Shown piece after piece: positions 33,402 to 42,600 of a stretch of 64,000 nt of DNA (positions within the stretch are counted from its first letter, which is position 1; each line of letters opens with the position of its first letter). Origin of the DNA: Amycolatopsis sp. NBC_00345 (GTDB lineage Bacteria > Actinomycetota > Actinomycetes > Mycobacteriales > Pseudonocardiaceae); the NCBI RefSeq assembly GCF_036116635.1, contig NZ_CP107995.1, forward strand, positions 992,001 through 1,056,000. The letters are read 5' to 3'. The notes below the pieces were generated by a model, which was given only the letters and a program-made list of their open reading frames with translations, was not told the origin of the DNA and did no database searches. A program made the translations under genes and the position numbers.

Positions 33402-33785
33402 ATGATCGGTTTCGAGACCGACCTCAGCGATCTGCGCGGCGCGGCGGGGCTCGTGGGCAAGGCGGGCGACGGCGCCACCGTGGCGCGCGACGGCGTCAAG
33501 AAGCTCGACGTCCCAGGTTCTTCGGGGCCCGCCGACCTGCTCGATTCGGTGCTGCCGTTCGGCGGCGGCGCGCCGACCGCGTTCGGCCGCTCGCTCGGGA
33601 TGCGCGACGTGAAGTCGGCGTACGAGTACCACCGGCAGAAGGTGGAGGAGGCGCTGGCGAAGCTCGCCGACACCACCCAGCAGTCGAGCCGGGCCCTGCT
33701 CCAGGTCGCGGACCTGTACGAGGAAGCCGACGAGGACGCGAAGAACCGCGTGAACCGGGCGGCCGCGCAGCTGGAGGGGAACTGA
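33402..33785 (+). CDS. ESX/WXG-locus small helical protein (EspC-like)
   Basis: 127-residue soluble, mainly helical protein. Two amphipathic regions (DLSDLRGAAGLVGKAGDG and YEYHRQKVEEALAKLADTTQ) flank a glycine-rich turn (PFGGGAP), as in EspC/ESX target-type proteins of actinobacteria. The C-terminal YEEADEDAKNRV has a Tyr-acidic pattern like the type VII export signal. Directly followed (1 base) by the WXG protein gene. No secretion apparatus (EccC etc.) is in the window. Confidence 0.7.
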   Translation: MIGFETDLSDLRGAAGLVGKAGDGATVARDGVKKLDVPGSSGPADLLDSVLPFGGGAPTAFGRSLGMRDVKSAYEYHRQKVEEALAKLADTTQQSSRALLQVADLYEEADEDAKNRVNRAAAQLEGN

Positions 33786-33786
33786 C

Positions 33787-34821
33787 GTGGGCGACGACTA
33801 CTTCGGCATCCAGTCCTCGTCCGGCGACGAGGACCGCTCGGCGCTGCTCGAGGGCGTGAGCGACGGCCTGCTCGCCGGCGCCAACGACGCCCTCGACGGC
33901 CTGCTGTCGCTGAAATACGGCGACTGGGCGACCTACAACTTGATGGAAGGGCTCTACGAACAACAGCAGCAGGCGATCGCGGACGTCTTCCGGGAGTTCT
34001 CCCAGGCCGACATCGAGCCGAGCTCGGCGGACGGCCTGCAGTCGATGATCAACAGCTACGAGCAGGTGTGGAAGACCTTCGGCAACGAGCCGCTGACGGA
34101 CCTCACCCGGGCGCGCGAGCAGATGGAGTCGTGGCGGGGCGAGGCCGCCGAGGACGTCAAGACCTACCTCGACGAGCTGCACGCGACCTACGACCGGATG
34201 GCGACCGAGATCTCCGTGCTGGAGAGCGGTGTCATCGCGGCGCGCGACGCGGTCTGGGGCGCCCGGTCGGACCTCAACAGCCTTGCCGCCACGTTCAAGG
34301 ACACAGCCCGGAAGTGGGCGGAGGAGAAGTCGAAGCAGGGCGAGATCTCGTGGTCGCGGGTGCTCGCCGCGGCCTTCGTCACGACGCTGACGACGATGCT
34401 GGTCGTCGCGGCCATGCCCGCGGTGGCCGGGGTGGAGATCACGATGGCGGCCAAGGGCATCCAGGCCGCGGCCGCCGGCGCCGGCGCGGGGCTCAACGAG
34501 CTGGCCGCCGAGCAGGGCGCCGCGGTCGAGGGGGACAGCGCCAAGGAGATCTACGAGAGTTTCTTCGAGCACGTCGACAAGATCCGGACGGGAATGCAGG
34601 AGTCCTCCGGCCGGCTGGCCGCGAACATCCGCGCGCACGGCGACCAGCTGCCGAAGATCCCGGCCCCGCCGGACGTGAGCCCCGGCGATTCCTTCGACCC
34701 AGGCAACTTCGAGACCTCGAACACCCCGAAGGGCACTGAGGACAAGGTCCGCCGGGAGAACATCGACATCTCTCCGGACGGCGGCCTGTCCCGTCCGCTG
34801 ACGCCGGGCACGCTCGGCTGA
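33787..34821 (+). CDS. large WXG-motif protein with membrane-insertion-like segment
   Basis: 344 residues. WRG at 116-118 (MESWRGEAAEDVKTYLDELH) is a WXG motif at the turn of a long helical hairpin, followed by YLDE, a YxxxD/E-like export signal (motif shown in part). Long helices continue to about 185. A hydrophobic stretch of about 192-235 (VTTLTTMLVVAAMPAVAGV) could insert in a membrane. The C-terminal 80 residues are Pro/Gly-rich and polar. I do not recognise a toxin domain. GTG start; overlaps the YbaB-like gene by one base (TGATG). Likely a type VII-associated effector or structural partner. Confidence 0.75.
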   Translation: MGDDYFGIQSSSGDEDRSALLEGVSDGLLAGANDALDGLLSLKYGDWATYNLMEGLYEQQQQAIADVFREFSQADIEPSSADGLQSMINSYEQVWKTFGNEPLTDLTRAREQMESWRGEAAEDVKTYLDELHATYDRMATEISVLESGVIAARDAVWGARSDLNSLAATFKDTARKWAEEKSKQGEISWSRVLAAAFVTTLTTMLVVAAMPAVAGVEITMAAKGIQAAAAGAGAGLNELAAEQGAAVEGDSAKEIYESFFEHVDKIRTGMQESSGRLAANIRAHGDQLPKIPAPPDVSPGDSFDPGNFETSNTPKGTEDKVRRENIDISPDGGLSRPLTPGTLG

Positions 34822-35342
34822 TGTCCCCCGCCGCCCCGCCCCCGGACCGCGATTCGCTCGTGACGGCCCTGTCCACGCTGTCGGCCGACGTCACGTCGCC
34901 CGACGGCGCGGCAGGCGTCTCGGTGAACACCGACGGCGTCCTGACCGCGCTGCACCTGTCGGACGCCGTGCGGGGGATGTCCCCGCAGGAGATCGCGGAG
35001 CTGGTGCTCCTCACCTATGCCGAAGCGCAGCGCGTTTCGGCCCGCCGCACGGGGGAACTGCTCGCGCCCTTGGGCACGACGGGTTATCTGATGGACCGGC
35101 TTCGCTGGCGGGCCGGGTTTTCGCCGGAGATTCCCGAAAACGAGCCCGCCGACGGTGCTTCGGGTTCCGCGGCGGAGGGCTCCCACGCTGCCGGAGCGTC
35201 CGCGCCGGAGTCCGCTTCCACGGTCCCCGGCGAGTACCTCCGCGATCGCTCGGCCGACGCGGTTCCGGAGCCGTCCGAGCCCGGCCCCGTCGCGGACGAC
35301 GACTGGTACGACACCGGCGTGCGCTTCGACCCGGCTTGGTGA
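34821..35342 (+). CDS. YbaB/EbfC-like protein of the WXG cluster
   Basis: 173 residues. The first 90 residues have the YbaB/EbfC pattern: GVSVNTDGVLTALHLSDAV, then MSPQEIAELVLLTYAEAQR, as in many small proteins encoded next to WXG proteins in Amycolatopsis and mycobacteria. The C-terminal half is acidic, Pro/Ser/Ala-rich and probably disordered. The ATG overlaps the preceding stop. Role unknown; a chaperone-like or regulatory function for the WXG partners is possible. Confidence 0.75.
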   Translation: MSPAAPPPDRDSLVTALSTLSADVTSPDGAAGVSVNTDGVLTALHLSDAVRGMSPQEIAELVLLTYAEAQRVSARRTGELLAPLGTTGYLMDRLRWRAGFSPEIPENEPADGASGSAAEGSHAAGASAPESASTVPGEYLRDRSADAVPEPSEPGPVADDDWYDTGVRFDPAW

Positions 35343-35401
35343 CTGCCGTTCCCGGCCGGGCAACCCGCGGTCGCCTGGCCAGGATTGTCCTCAAAGGACA
35401 G

Positions 35402-35908
35402 TCACTGCGTGAACGACACCGCCAGCGCGCCACCGCCGGTCTGCGGGGCTCCGGTCGGCCGGACCGCGACCTGGTGGTGGCGGGGCGACGACGGGTGGGT
35501 GGCGGGCGCGGTCGGCCGCGAAGAAGGCGGTGTGGTGGGCGGTGTGGTGGGCGTGGAAGTCGGTGGTGTGCCGGTGATCGTGAACGTGCCGGTCGCGACG
35601 CGGCCGTCCGTGCAGGTGAACGTGGCGGTGTAGTGGCCGGGGCGGGTGCCCGCCTTGCCGTCGCCGCCGGAGTAGCCGAAGTTCCCGCCCTTGGTCCAGA
35701 TGATCGGGGCCGCGAAGCCGGGTGACGTGACCGGGCCCGACGGGCCGCAGCCGCCGCCCTGAGCGGCGTACGTCCCGACGTGCATTTCCCCGCCCGGCGC
35801 CACTTCCGAGGGCCACAGCGACCAGCCGACGGCGGACGGCGCCGCCGGGCTTCCCGTAAGCAGGGTCGCGCTCAGCAGGGCCGCACCCGTGATGAATTCC
35901 GTGAACAT
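35402..35908 (-). CDS. secreted protein with Ig-like core and Pro/Thr-rich tail
   Basis: 168 residues. N-terminal signal peptide (FITGAALLSATLLTGSPAAP, about residues 4-23). The middle (about 28-110) looks like a small beta-sandwich (GHYTATFTCTDGRVATGTFTI) with two cysteines that could pair. Residues 112-150 are a Thr/Pro-rich linker (TPPTSTPTTPPTTPPSS). It ends without an LPxTG or membrane anchor. ATG at 35908 has GGGGAGGAC upstream. Function unknown. Confidence 0.75.
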   Translation of the reverse strand: MFTEFITGAALLSATLLTGSPAAPSAVGWSLWPSEVAPGGEMHVGTYAAQGGGCGPSGPVTSPGFAAPIIWTKGGNFGYSGGDGKAGTRPGHYTATFTCTDGRVATGTFTITGTPPTSTPTTPPTTPPSSRPTAPATHPSSPRHHQVAVRPTGAPQTGGGALAVSFTQ

Positions 35909-35964
35909 GCTGTCCTCCCCATCTCCTGTGCCGTTTTCACGCACGGGGGAGGACAGCGGTTGCC

Positions 35965-36516
35965 TCAGCGGTCGTAATAGGACGACGGCGGCTGCGGCGG
36001 CTCGTTCCACTGCCGGGTCGGCGCGTCGGCGGCCCGGGTCTCGCGGCGCTTGCGGTGGTGCAGCGTGCGGGCGCTCGCGGCCATGCTGTTCACCACGATC
36101 GCGATCACCAGCCCGATCACCAGGTTGATCACGGCGGTCGCGATCTTCGCGCTCGGCTCGACCGTCAGGGTCAGGGGCAGCACGACGGCGATGAGCGTCA
36201 CCAGCACCATGATCCAGCCGAAGAACTGCGCCGGCGCGGGCGTCGCGACGCTCAGCAGGTGCATCAGCCCGGTGGCGAGCAGCGCGGCGACGGCCGCGGC
36301 GATCGCGTACGTCGTGGTGCTCGCGTTCCCCCAGATGCCCTCGCCCTTGGGCGCGAGCACCGGGACCGCGAAGATGCCGCGGGCGATCAGCAGGCCGACG
36401 ATGGCGACGAGCGCGGCCACCACCGCCGTCGCGACGCCGCCCGCCCACAGCCGGGCCGCGTCCACTCCCGTCCGGACTTCGCGGTCGTAACCGCCGTTCT
36501 GCGGGTACTGGGCCAT
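35965..36516 (-). CDS. DUF6069-type four-helix membrane protein
   Basis: 183 residues with four hydrophobic helices (about 26-50, 72-96, 102-120, 128-150) and a basic/proline tail (HHRKRRETRAAD ... PPQPPSSYYDR). Common in actinobacteria as DUF6069-like proteins, with no known function. The Shine-Dalgarno GGAGGG favours the ATG at 36516; a GTG one codon earlier is possible. On the same strand as the HdeD-like gene (44-base gap). Confidence 0.72.
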   Translation of the reverse strand: MAQYPQNGGYDREVRTGVDAARLWAGGVATAVVAALVAIVGLLIARGIFAVPVLAPKGEGIWGNASTTTYAIAAAVAALLATGLMHLLSVATPAPAQFFGWIMVLVTLIAVVLPLTLTVEPSAKIATAVINLVIGLVIAIVVNSMAASARTLHHRKRRETRAADAPTRQWNEPPQPPSSYYDR

Positions 36517-36560
36517 CACGGATCCCTCCGTTGCGCGAGCCGTACCGGGCTATTGTCCCG

Positions 36561-37157
36561 CTATCCGGCCGCGGGCGCTTGGTCCGAAGACCCGGAGGCC
36601 CCGGGCTCCGGCAGGCCGCGCAGGCGGAACGCCAGCACTACCAGCATGACCCCGTACAGCAGTGCGTAAACCCCGATCAGCACGGCGATCCCGAACGCGC
36701 CCGCGATCGGGTGCACCAGCACCAGGATCCCGGCCACCACGCTCAGCACCCCGGCGATGATGAGGAACGCCTCGCCGGTGATCTGCTTGCGCAGCCGCAC
36801 CGCCGCGACGATCTCCGCGATGCCGGTGACCACCGCCCACGCGCCGACCAGCGTCGTCACCACGACCACGGTCGCGCCGGGCCACACCAGCGCGAGCACA
36901 CCCGCGATCAGGCCGAGCACGCCGAGCAGCGCGTACGCGGCCCGCTGCGCGCCGTCGCCGGGCCGGAACGCCTGCACGATCGCGCCGACGCCGTCGAACA
37001 GCGCGTACACGCCGAAGACGATCGCCAGCGCCAGCACGGTGACGCCGGGCCAGACCAGGGTGAGGATGCCGAAGAGCACCGCGAACACCCCGCGGACCGC
37101 GACCAGCGGCCAGGCCCGGCGGGGGTCGAGGGCAGAAGTGGCGATGAACGCGGACAT
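36561..37157 (-). CDS. HdeD/DUF308-family membrane protein
   Basis: 198 residues with six hydrophobic helices arranged as three repeats of the DUF308 hairpin: each repeat contains a G-x-L-x-L-x-W/H-P-G/I-x motif (LTLVWPGVTVLALAIVFGVYALFDG, LALVWPGATVVVVTTLVGAW, LVLVHPIAGAFGIAVLIGVY, each cut here to the motif). HdeD homologues are inner-membrane proteins linked to acid stress in enterobacteria; in actinobacteria the role is unknown. Start ATG with GGGAG upstream. Confidence 0.85.
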   Translation of the reverse strand: MSAFIATSALDPRRAWPLVAVRGVFAVLFGILTLVWPGVTVLALAIVFGVYALFDGVGAIVQAFRPGDGAQRAAYALLGVLGLIAGVLALVWPGATVVVVTTLVGAWAVVTGIAEIVAAVRLRKQITGEAFLIIAGVLSVVAGILVLVHPIAGAFGIAVLIGVYALLYGVMLVVLAFRLRGLPEPGASGSSDQAPAAG

Positions 37158-37259
37158 GCGCGGCTCCCGGGAGAGGACGAAGACCTGCGGAAACGCTAGC
37201 AGCGCACCGGGTCCGAAGCACGGTCCGGCGGTTCACCCGATAGGTGTCCGAAATGGACG

Positions 37260-38420
37260 TCAGCGGGTCACGGGCAGTGCGTCGAGGCGCCACGTGCCGG
37301 GGTCGGGGACCCGGTGCGCGCCGGGTTCGGCGACCGCGAGCGCGGGGAACCGCCGCAGCACGGCGCCGAGCGCGACCTCTGTCTCGACGCGCGCGAGCGA
37401 GGCGCCGAGGCAGAAGTGCGGGCCGTGCGCGAAGCCGAGGTGCCCGCCGGGGGCGCGGCGGACGTCGAGGCGATCCGGGTCGGCGAACGCGCGGGGGTCG
37501 CGGTTGACCGCCGCGATCGACGCGGTGACGGGCTCGCCCTTGCGGACCGTCACGCCGTGCAGCTCCAGGTCTTCGGTCGCTTGCCGCGGAATCGTCAGCA
37601 GCTGGGGCCCGCACCAGCGGATCAGCTCGTCGACGGCGCCCGGCAGCAGCGCCGGGTCCGCGTGCAGGGCGGCGAGTTCACCCGGGTGGGCCAGCAGCGC
37701 CTCGACCGCGTTGGCGATCAGGTTCGCCGGCGTCTGGCCGCCCAGCACGAGCTGCCAGACGAGTGTGACCAGCTCCGTTTCCGCGAGCCCGGCAGCGACC
37801 CCGTCGGTTTTGAGCAGGGCGACCAGATCGCTGCCGGGCTCCGCGACGATCTCTCGCGCGCCGTCGATGATGCCCGGCATCGCGGTGGTGAAGCCCTGGC
37901 CCGCGGCCGAGACGATCATCGAGCCGTACTCGTGCCAGCGCGGCCGGTCGGCCTCCGGGACGCCGACCAGCTCGCAGATGACCTCCATCGGCAACGGCTG
38001 GGCGAAGTCCTTCAAAAGGTCCACGGGTCCGTCGGCGGGCAGATTGTCCAGCAGGCGCCCGACGATCCGCTCGATCCGCGGCCGGAACTCGGCGGCCCGG
38101 CGCGCGGTGAACGCGGGGGAGACGAGGCGGCGCAGGCGGGCGTGCTCGGCGCCTTCCATCTCCTGCATCGTGCGCAGGTACGGCCGGCAGTGCTCGGGCA
38201 CCTCGGGCCGCTGCTGGAAGCTGCCGGAGCTGAGCGCGAACCGCGGGTCGGTGAGCATCGCGCGGGCCTCCTCGTGCCGCGTCACCACCCACATCGGGCC
38301 GAAGCCGACCATCCGGGCCACCGGGCCGTGCTCGCGGGCGGCGCCGTAAGCGGCGAACGGGTCGCGGTGCACGGCCGGGTCGGCCAGGTCGATCTCGGGC
38401 ACGTCCTGGACGGGGGTCAT
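37260..38420 (-). CDS. cytochrome P450
   Basis: 386-residue class I bacterial P450 (soluble). The heme-ligand loop is FAHGPHFCLGASLAR, the K-helix ExxR is DELIR, and the C-helix contains HARLRRLVSPAFT. The I-helix oxygen-activation motif reads LGGQTPANL: the usual acidic residue before Thr is Gln (Q229). ATG at 38420 follows GGAG; an upstream ATG at 38432 has no ribosome site. Divergent from a TetR gene that probably controls it. Substrate unknown; no ferredoxin is adjacent. Confidence 0.92.
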   Translation of the reverse strand: MTPVQDVPEIDLADPAVHRDPFAAYGAAREHGPVARMVGFGPMWVVTRHEEARAMLTDPRFALSSGSFQQRPEVPEHCRPYLRTMQEMEGAEHARLRRLVSPAFTARRAAEFRPRIERIVGRLLDNLPADGPVDLLKDFAQPLPMEVICELVGVPEADRPRWHEYGSMIVSAAGQGFTTAMPGIIDGAREIVAEPGSDLVALLKTDGVAAGLAETELVTLVWQLVLGGQTPANLIANAVEALLAHPGELAALHADPALLPGAVDELIRWCGPQLLTIPRQATEDLELHGVTVRKGEPVTASIAAVNRDPRAFADPDRLDVRRAPGGHLGFAHGPHFCLGASLARVETEVALGAVLRRFPALAVAEPGAHRVPDPGTWRLDALPVTR

Positions 38421-38433
38421 GGGTGTCTCCATT

Positions 38434-38461
38434 TCAGATGTTCATATCAGATGGTCTCATC
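38434..38461. promoter_or_regulatory. candidate TetR operator region (P450/TetR)
   Basis: TCAGATG is repeated at 38434-38440 and 38447-38453, and GATG-GTCT-CATC forms an inverted repeat at 38450-38461. Lies between the divergent P450 and TetR genes. Confidence 0.4.
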
Positions 38462-38511
38462 ATATGCATGGTGACGGTATCTTGGGCAAGCATCCGGAGA
38501 CGAGGAGGACG

Positions 38512-39576
38512 ATGGCCCGGCTGACCAGGGCGGAGGCCCAGGAACGCAACCGCGCGAAGGTGCTCGAAGCCGCTCGTGACGAGTTCGCCGAGCGTGGCTT
38601 CCGCGACGCCAAGATCGACGTCATCGCCGAGCGCGCGGAGCTGACCCGCGGCGCCGTCTACTCGAACTTCCCGGGCAAACGGGCGCTGTACTTCGCGGTG
38701 CTGGCCGCGGCGGCGGAGCGGACCTCGGCCGAGCCGCGTAACCAGGACCCCGGGCTCAGCGCCGCCGAGGCGCTCGGCGCGCTGGCCGGCGCGTGGGTCG
38801 CGCGGCTGCCGCTGGCCACCGACCCCGGGGCGCGGCTGGGCGCGGACCTGATGCCGGAGATCCTGGCCGACGAGCTGACCCGCCGCCCGTACGCGCAGCT
38901 GATGCGCTTCGAGGCGATCACGCTCGGGCTGGCGCTGGAACGGCTGGCGCCGCGGGACGGGCGGCTCGTGCGCGTCGCGGAGGCGGCGCTGACCACGCTG
39001 CACGGGGCGAGCCGGCTCGCGGCCGTGGCGCCGGGATTCGGCGAGCCGTTCAACGTGGTGCGGGTGTGCGAGTCGCTGCCGGGGCTGGGGCTGCCCGACG
39101 AGTGGCCTTCGGAGCCGCCGATCGTGGCGCGGGCCCGGCCCGTGGACGAGCGGTGGGAGCCGCCGCCGGCCGGTGATTCATTGCGGGATTCGGCCGCCCG
39201 GCTCGACGGCGACGGCGTGGTCGCCGTGCTCGGCCTGCACCGGCTTTCCGCGGCGGAGGAGGCGATTCGCGCGGCTCCGGAGGGGGACGCGGTCACGGTC
39301 GCCGTCGTGACGGGCGAGCCCGCCGAGCTGTCCCCGCTGACGCACTTGGCGCTGGCCGAGCTGCGCGGCCACCTGCGGCAGGCGTTTCCGGCCTCGACGT
39401 GGCCACGGGTCCAGGTGGTCCGGGACGACACGGGCGCGCTGGCGGCGGCCGCGGGCGTGACGGCGGTGAGCGACGCTACCGAGACAGCCGTGCGGGTCCG
39501 GGGCGGGCGCATTGTGTTGCGGGCAGAGGGTTTCGGCGCTTGTCACGCGGCCGCGGCCGGGGTGCGGCTCCCGTAG
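38512..39576 (+). CDS. TetR-family regulator with an extra C-terminal domain
   Basis: 354 residues, about 150 more than a usual TetR protein. Residues 1-55 are the helix-turn-helix (AEAQERNRAKVLEAARDEFA, ERAELTRGAVYSNFPGKRAL). Residues 60-195 are a typical helical ligand domain. From about 215 a second alpha/beta domain follows (GVVAVLGLHRLSAAEEAIR, VTVAVVTGEP, VVRDDTGALAAAAGV, GGRIVLRAEGFGA), with the rhythm of a thioredoxin fold lacking the redox cysteines. ATG at 38512 follows ACGAGGAGGAC. Divergent from the P450. The C-terminal domain assignment is inference. Confidence 0.83.
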   Translation: MARLTRAEAQERNRAKVLEAARDEFAERGFRDAKIDVIAERAELTRGAVYSNFPGKRALYFAVLAAAAERTSAEPRNQDPGLSAAEALGALAGAWVARLPLATDPGARLGADLMPEILADELTRRPYAQLMRFEAITLGLALERLAPRDGRLVRVAEAALTTLHGASRLAAVAPGFGEPFNVVRVCESLPGLGLPDEWPSEPPIVARARPVDERWEPPPAGDSLRDSAARLDGDGVVAVLGLHRLSAAEEAIRAAPEGDAVTVAVVTGEPAELSPLTHLALAELRGHLRQAFPASTWPRVQVVRDDTGALAAAAGVTAVSDATETAVRVRGGRIVLRAEGFGACHAAAAGVRLP

Positions 39577-39580
39577 AAAG

Positions 39581-39631
39581 CCGTTAAGGCCTCCTTACCC
39601 GCGTGCGACGCGGGTAAGGAGGCCTTAACGG
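39581..39631. repeat. intergenic palindrome family B, copy 2
   Basis: Perfect 24-base arms identical to those at 26490-26540, here around GCG, followed by the same ACTT. Between the convergent TetR and subtilase genes. Confidence 0.9.
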
Positions 39632-39648
39632 ACTTCGTTACTTGGCGG

Positions 39649-42600
39649 TCAGCCGATCTGGTAGCTGTACGGCAGGGTCGCGAGGACCTCGCCGGTGCCC
39701 TCCTGCGGCAGGCCGGTCGCGCCGGTCGGCAGGGTCGGCACGGTCACCAGGTTCAGGTGACCCGCCACCGAAGCCCCGTGCTTGCCGGACGGCTTGATGG
39801 TCACCGAAACGGTGACCGTCTGGCCCGGCTTCACGATCTGCGGGGTGCCGCCCGTGCCGCTGGGGTTCACGGACTGGTCGTACGGGTCACCGGTGGACGA
39901 CGTCACGGCCGCGTCGAAGCCCGCGGTCTGGATCGACGCCGTGTACGAGGAGTGCCCGGCCGGCGCGCCCGCCGGGCCGAACGGCCCGATCTCCTGCACG
40001 TCGGCGAACCAGATGCCCTTCGTGACGTAGCCCTGCTTCTCGGCGATCGTCGCGACGGAGACCGTGCTGCCCGCCTGCGCGGCCTTCAGGTCACCGAGCA
40101 CGTCGATGCCCGCGGCCGAGCCCTGGATCTCCACCTGGGCCGGCACGGTCGACGACGTGGCGACGGTGAACTTGCCGGTGTCCGGCGGAATCGAGTACAC
40201 CGGGGCGTTGACGTTCAGCTCCGGCAGGTCCACCTCGGTCGAGCCGCCGACCGGCTGCGGCTGCAGCGTCTGCCGGTCGTTGGTCCGCGCGTCCACGCCG
40301 ATCGCGATCGGCTCGATCCCGTTGTTGCGCACGGTCACCGGGACGGTCACGGCCTGGCCGGCGGCCAGCTTCTTCGCCGCCGCGTTCGGCAGCGTCGGAG
40401 CGCTGACGGACACCTGGTCGAAGCCCACCGTGCCGGTGAACGGCTGCTCGATCTGCTTGCCCGTCACCGGGTTCTGCACCACGACCACGAAGTGCCAGCG
40501 GCCCGGCAGCGGGTTCGCGTCGGTCAGCTGGAGGCCGGTGCCCTGCGAAACGGTGGTCGGCGAGCTCAGCGAGGCGTTGCTGTTCACGTCCGCCAGCTCA
40601 CCGTTCGGGTCGACCAGCACGCCGTCGACGAGCGTGCCCGGGTCCTGCAGCTTGACCGCGACGTCCAGGTCTTTCTTGCCCTTGGGCACGTCGAACTCGT
40701 AGCTGAAGGTCTGCGCCGGCGACTGGGCCCGCGCGTTGCCGCCGGTGATCGTGCCGCCGAAGGCGCCCGTGCCGTTCTTGGTCGGGATCAGCGAGCGCAG
40801 CACGGCGGACAGCGTGGTCTGGTGGCCGTCGGAACTGCCGAAGGTCACCGAGTAGTCCGCGTCGCCGCCGGTGGCCGGGGTGGTCAGCGCGACCTTGACC
40901 GGCTTGGTCTGGCCCGGGTTCAGGCTCAGCACCTGCGGCGAGACCTGGCCGTACGGCACGGCCCGCTGCGTGTCGGTCCTCAGCTGGATGTCACCGGTGT
41001 AGCCGGTCGGGCCGGACGCGGAGTAGAGCACCGCGGTCCAGGCGCCGGCGGCCGGGTGCGTGACGTCCACGTTCGCGTAGTTCGGCGTGGCCGCGCCACC
41101 CTGCGGGCGGCTGTTGGCCACGTAGGTGCCGTCCGGCGCGATCAGGGTCATCCGCACCACGAGGGTGACGGACTGGCCGTTGACGGTCTTCGGGCTGCCC
41201 TGCCACGCCATCCGCGCGAGCAGGCGCTGCGCGCCCGAAGCGACGTTGAACGTGACCTTCTTGTACGCCCAGTTCGTGCCGTTGTAGTACGGGAACGTGG
41301 GCAGCTTGGCCGAGTCGAACGCGGTGGTCTGCGACTGTGAGGACTGCGGCACGAAGGTGCGGGTGCCGGCGCTCACCGTCAGCGGCTTGCTGCCGACGTT
41401 GGTCACCTTCACCGTGGCGTTCTGCGTGCTGCCCGGCGCGCCTTCCAGCGTGAGCTGGTCGGTCGAGAGCGCGATGTTCGACGCGGCGCCCGCCGGGGCA
41501 CCGGTCGTGCCGGGCGAGGTCAGCGCCGCCTCGACGGCCGCGCGGGCGTCGAGCAGGCCGGAGCCCTGCTCGTCGGCGGGCAGGCCGAGGTCGTGCGCCG
41601 TGCCGGTGATGAACTGCTTCACCTGCGCGGGCGTCGGGGACGCGCCGTGGTGCGTGCCGCGGTAGCCCTGGATGACGAGCGCGGCGACACCGGCCGTCAG
41701 CGGGGCGGATTCACTGGTGCCGCCGAAGGACTCGAGGTCGGTCGGCTGCGGCACGGTTTTGAAGTTGCGGCACTCGGAGTACGCGGGCGCGCAGTCGGCC
41801 CAGTTGCCCTCGCCGGGCGCGACGAGGTCGATCGTGCGGCCGTTCTGCGTGATGCCCGAGGAGGACAGCGCGGAGATGTTGTCGTTGACCCACTTGCCGT
41901 TGGAGAACGGGAAGGCGCCGTAGGTGGTCTGCGCGTACAGCCGGTTGTCGGTGGTCGCGCCGGCCGAGATCACCAGCGGGTCGGTGGCCGGGCTGCCGAT
42001 GGTCGAGGTGACGCCCGCGTCGCCGCTGGAGGCGGTGACGGTGACGCCCGCGGCGACGGCCTGGTCGTTGAACACCTGGAACAGGTTGCGGGAGCTGGCG
42101 TCCGGGTACTGGTTCAGGCCCAGCGACTCGTTGATCACGTCGACGTGGTCGACGGTCACCGCGTAGTCGATCGCCTGCAGCACCGCGGAGTTCGTGGCGG
42201 TGGAGCCGAAGACGTTGAGGCCCACCAGGCTCGCGCCGGGCGAGACGCCCTTCACCACGATGTTGCAGCCCGCGGGCAGCGGGTGGTTCTCGTTCACGAA
42301 CTTCGACAGGTCGTGCACGACCGTGCCCTGCGCGGCGATCGACGAGGCGTCGCCGAAGGCCTCCGCGCCGGAGTCGGTGGTGGCCGGGCCGTCACCGGAG
42401 AAGTCCTGGAAGTCGGAGAACACGTGGGAGCCGTCGGGGCGGATGAAGTCCGCGTAGTTCGGGTCCATGTTGTCCGCGAGGAACGCGACCTTCACGCCCG
42501 AGCCGTTCGCCAGGTCCGAAGCGCTCTTCGAGCCGTCGGTGCTGTAGGCGTGGATCGAGGTCAGCGCCTCGGGCTCCAGCAGCGGCTTGGCCGGGTCGGC

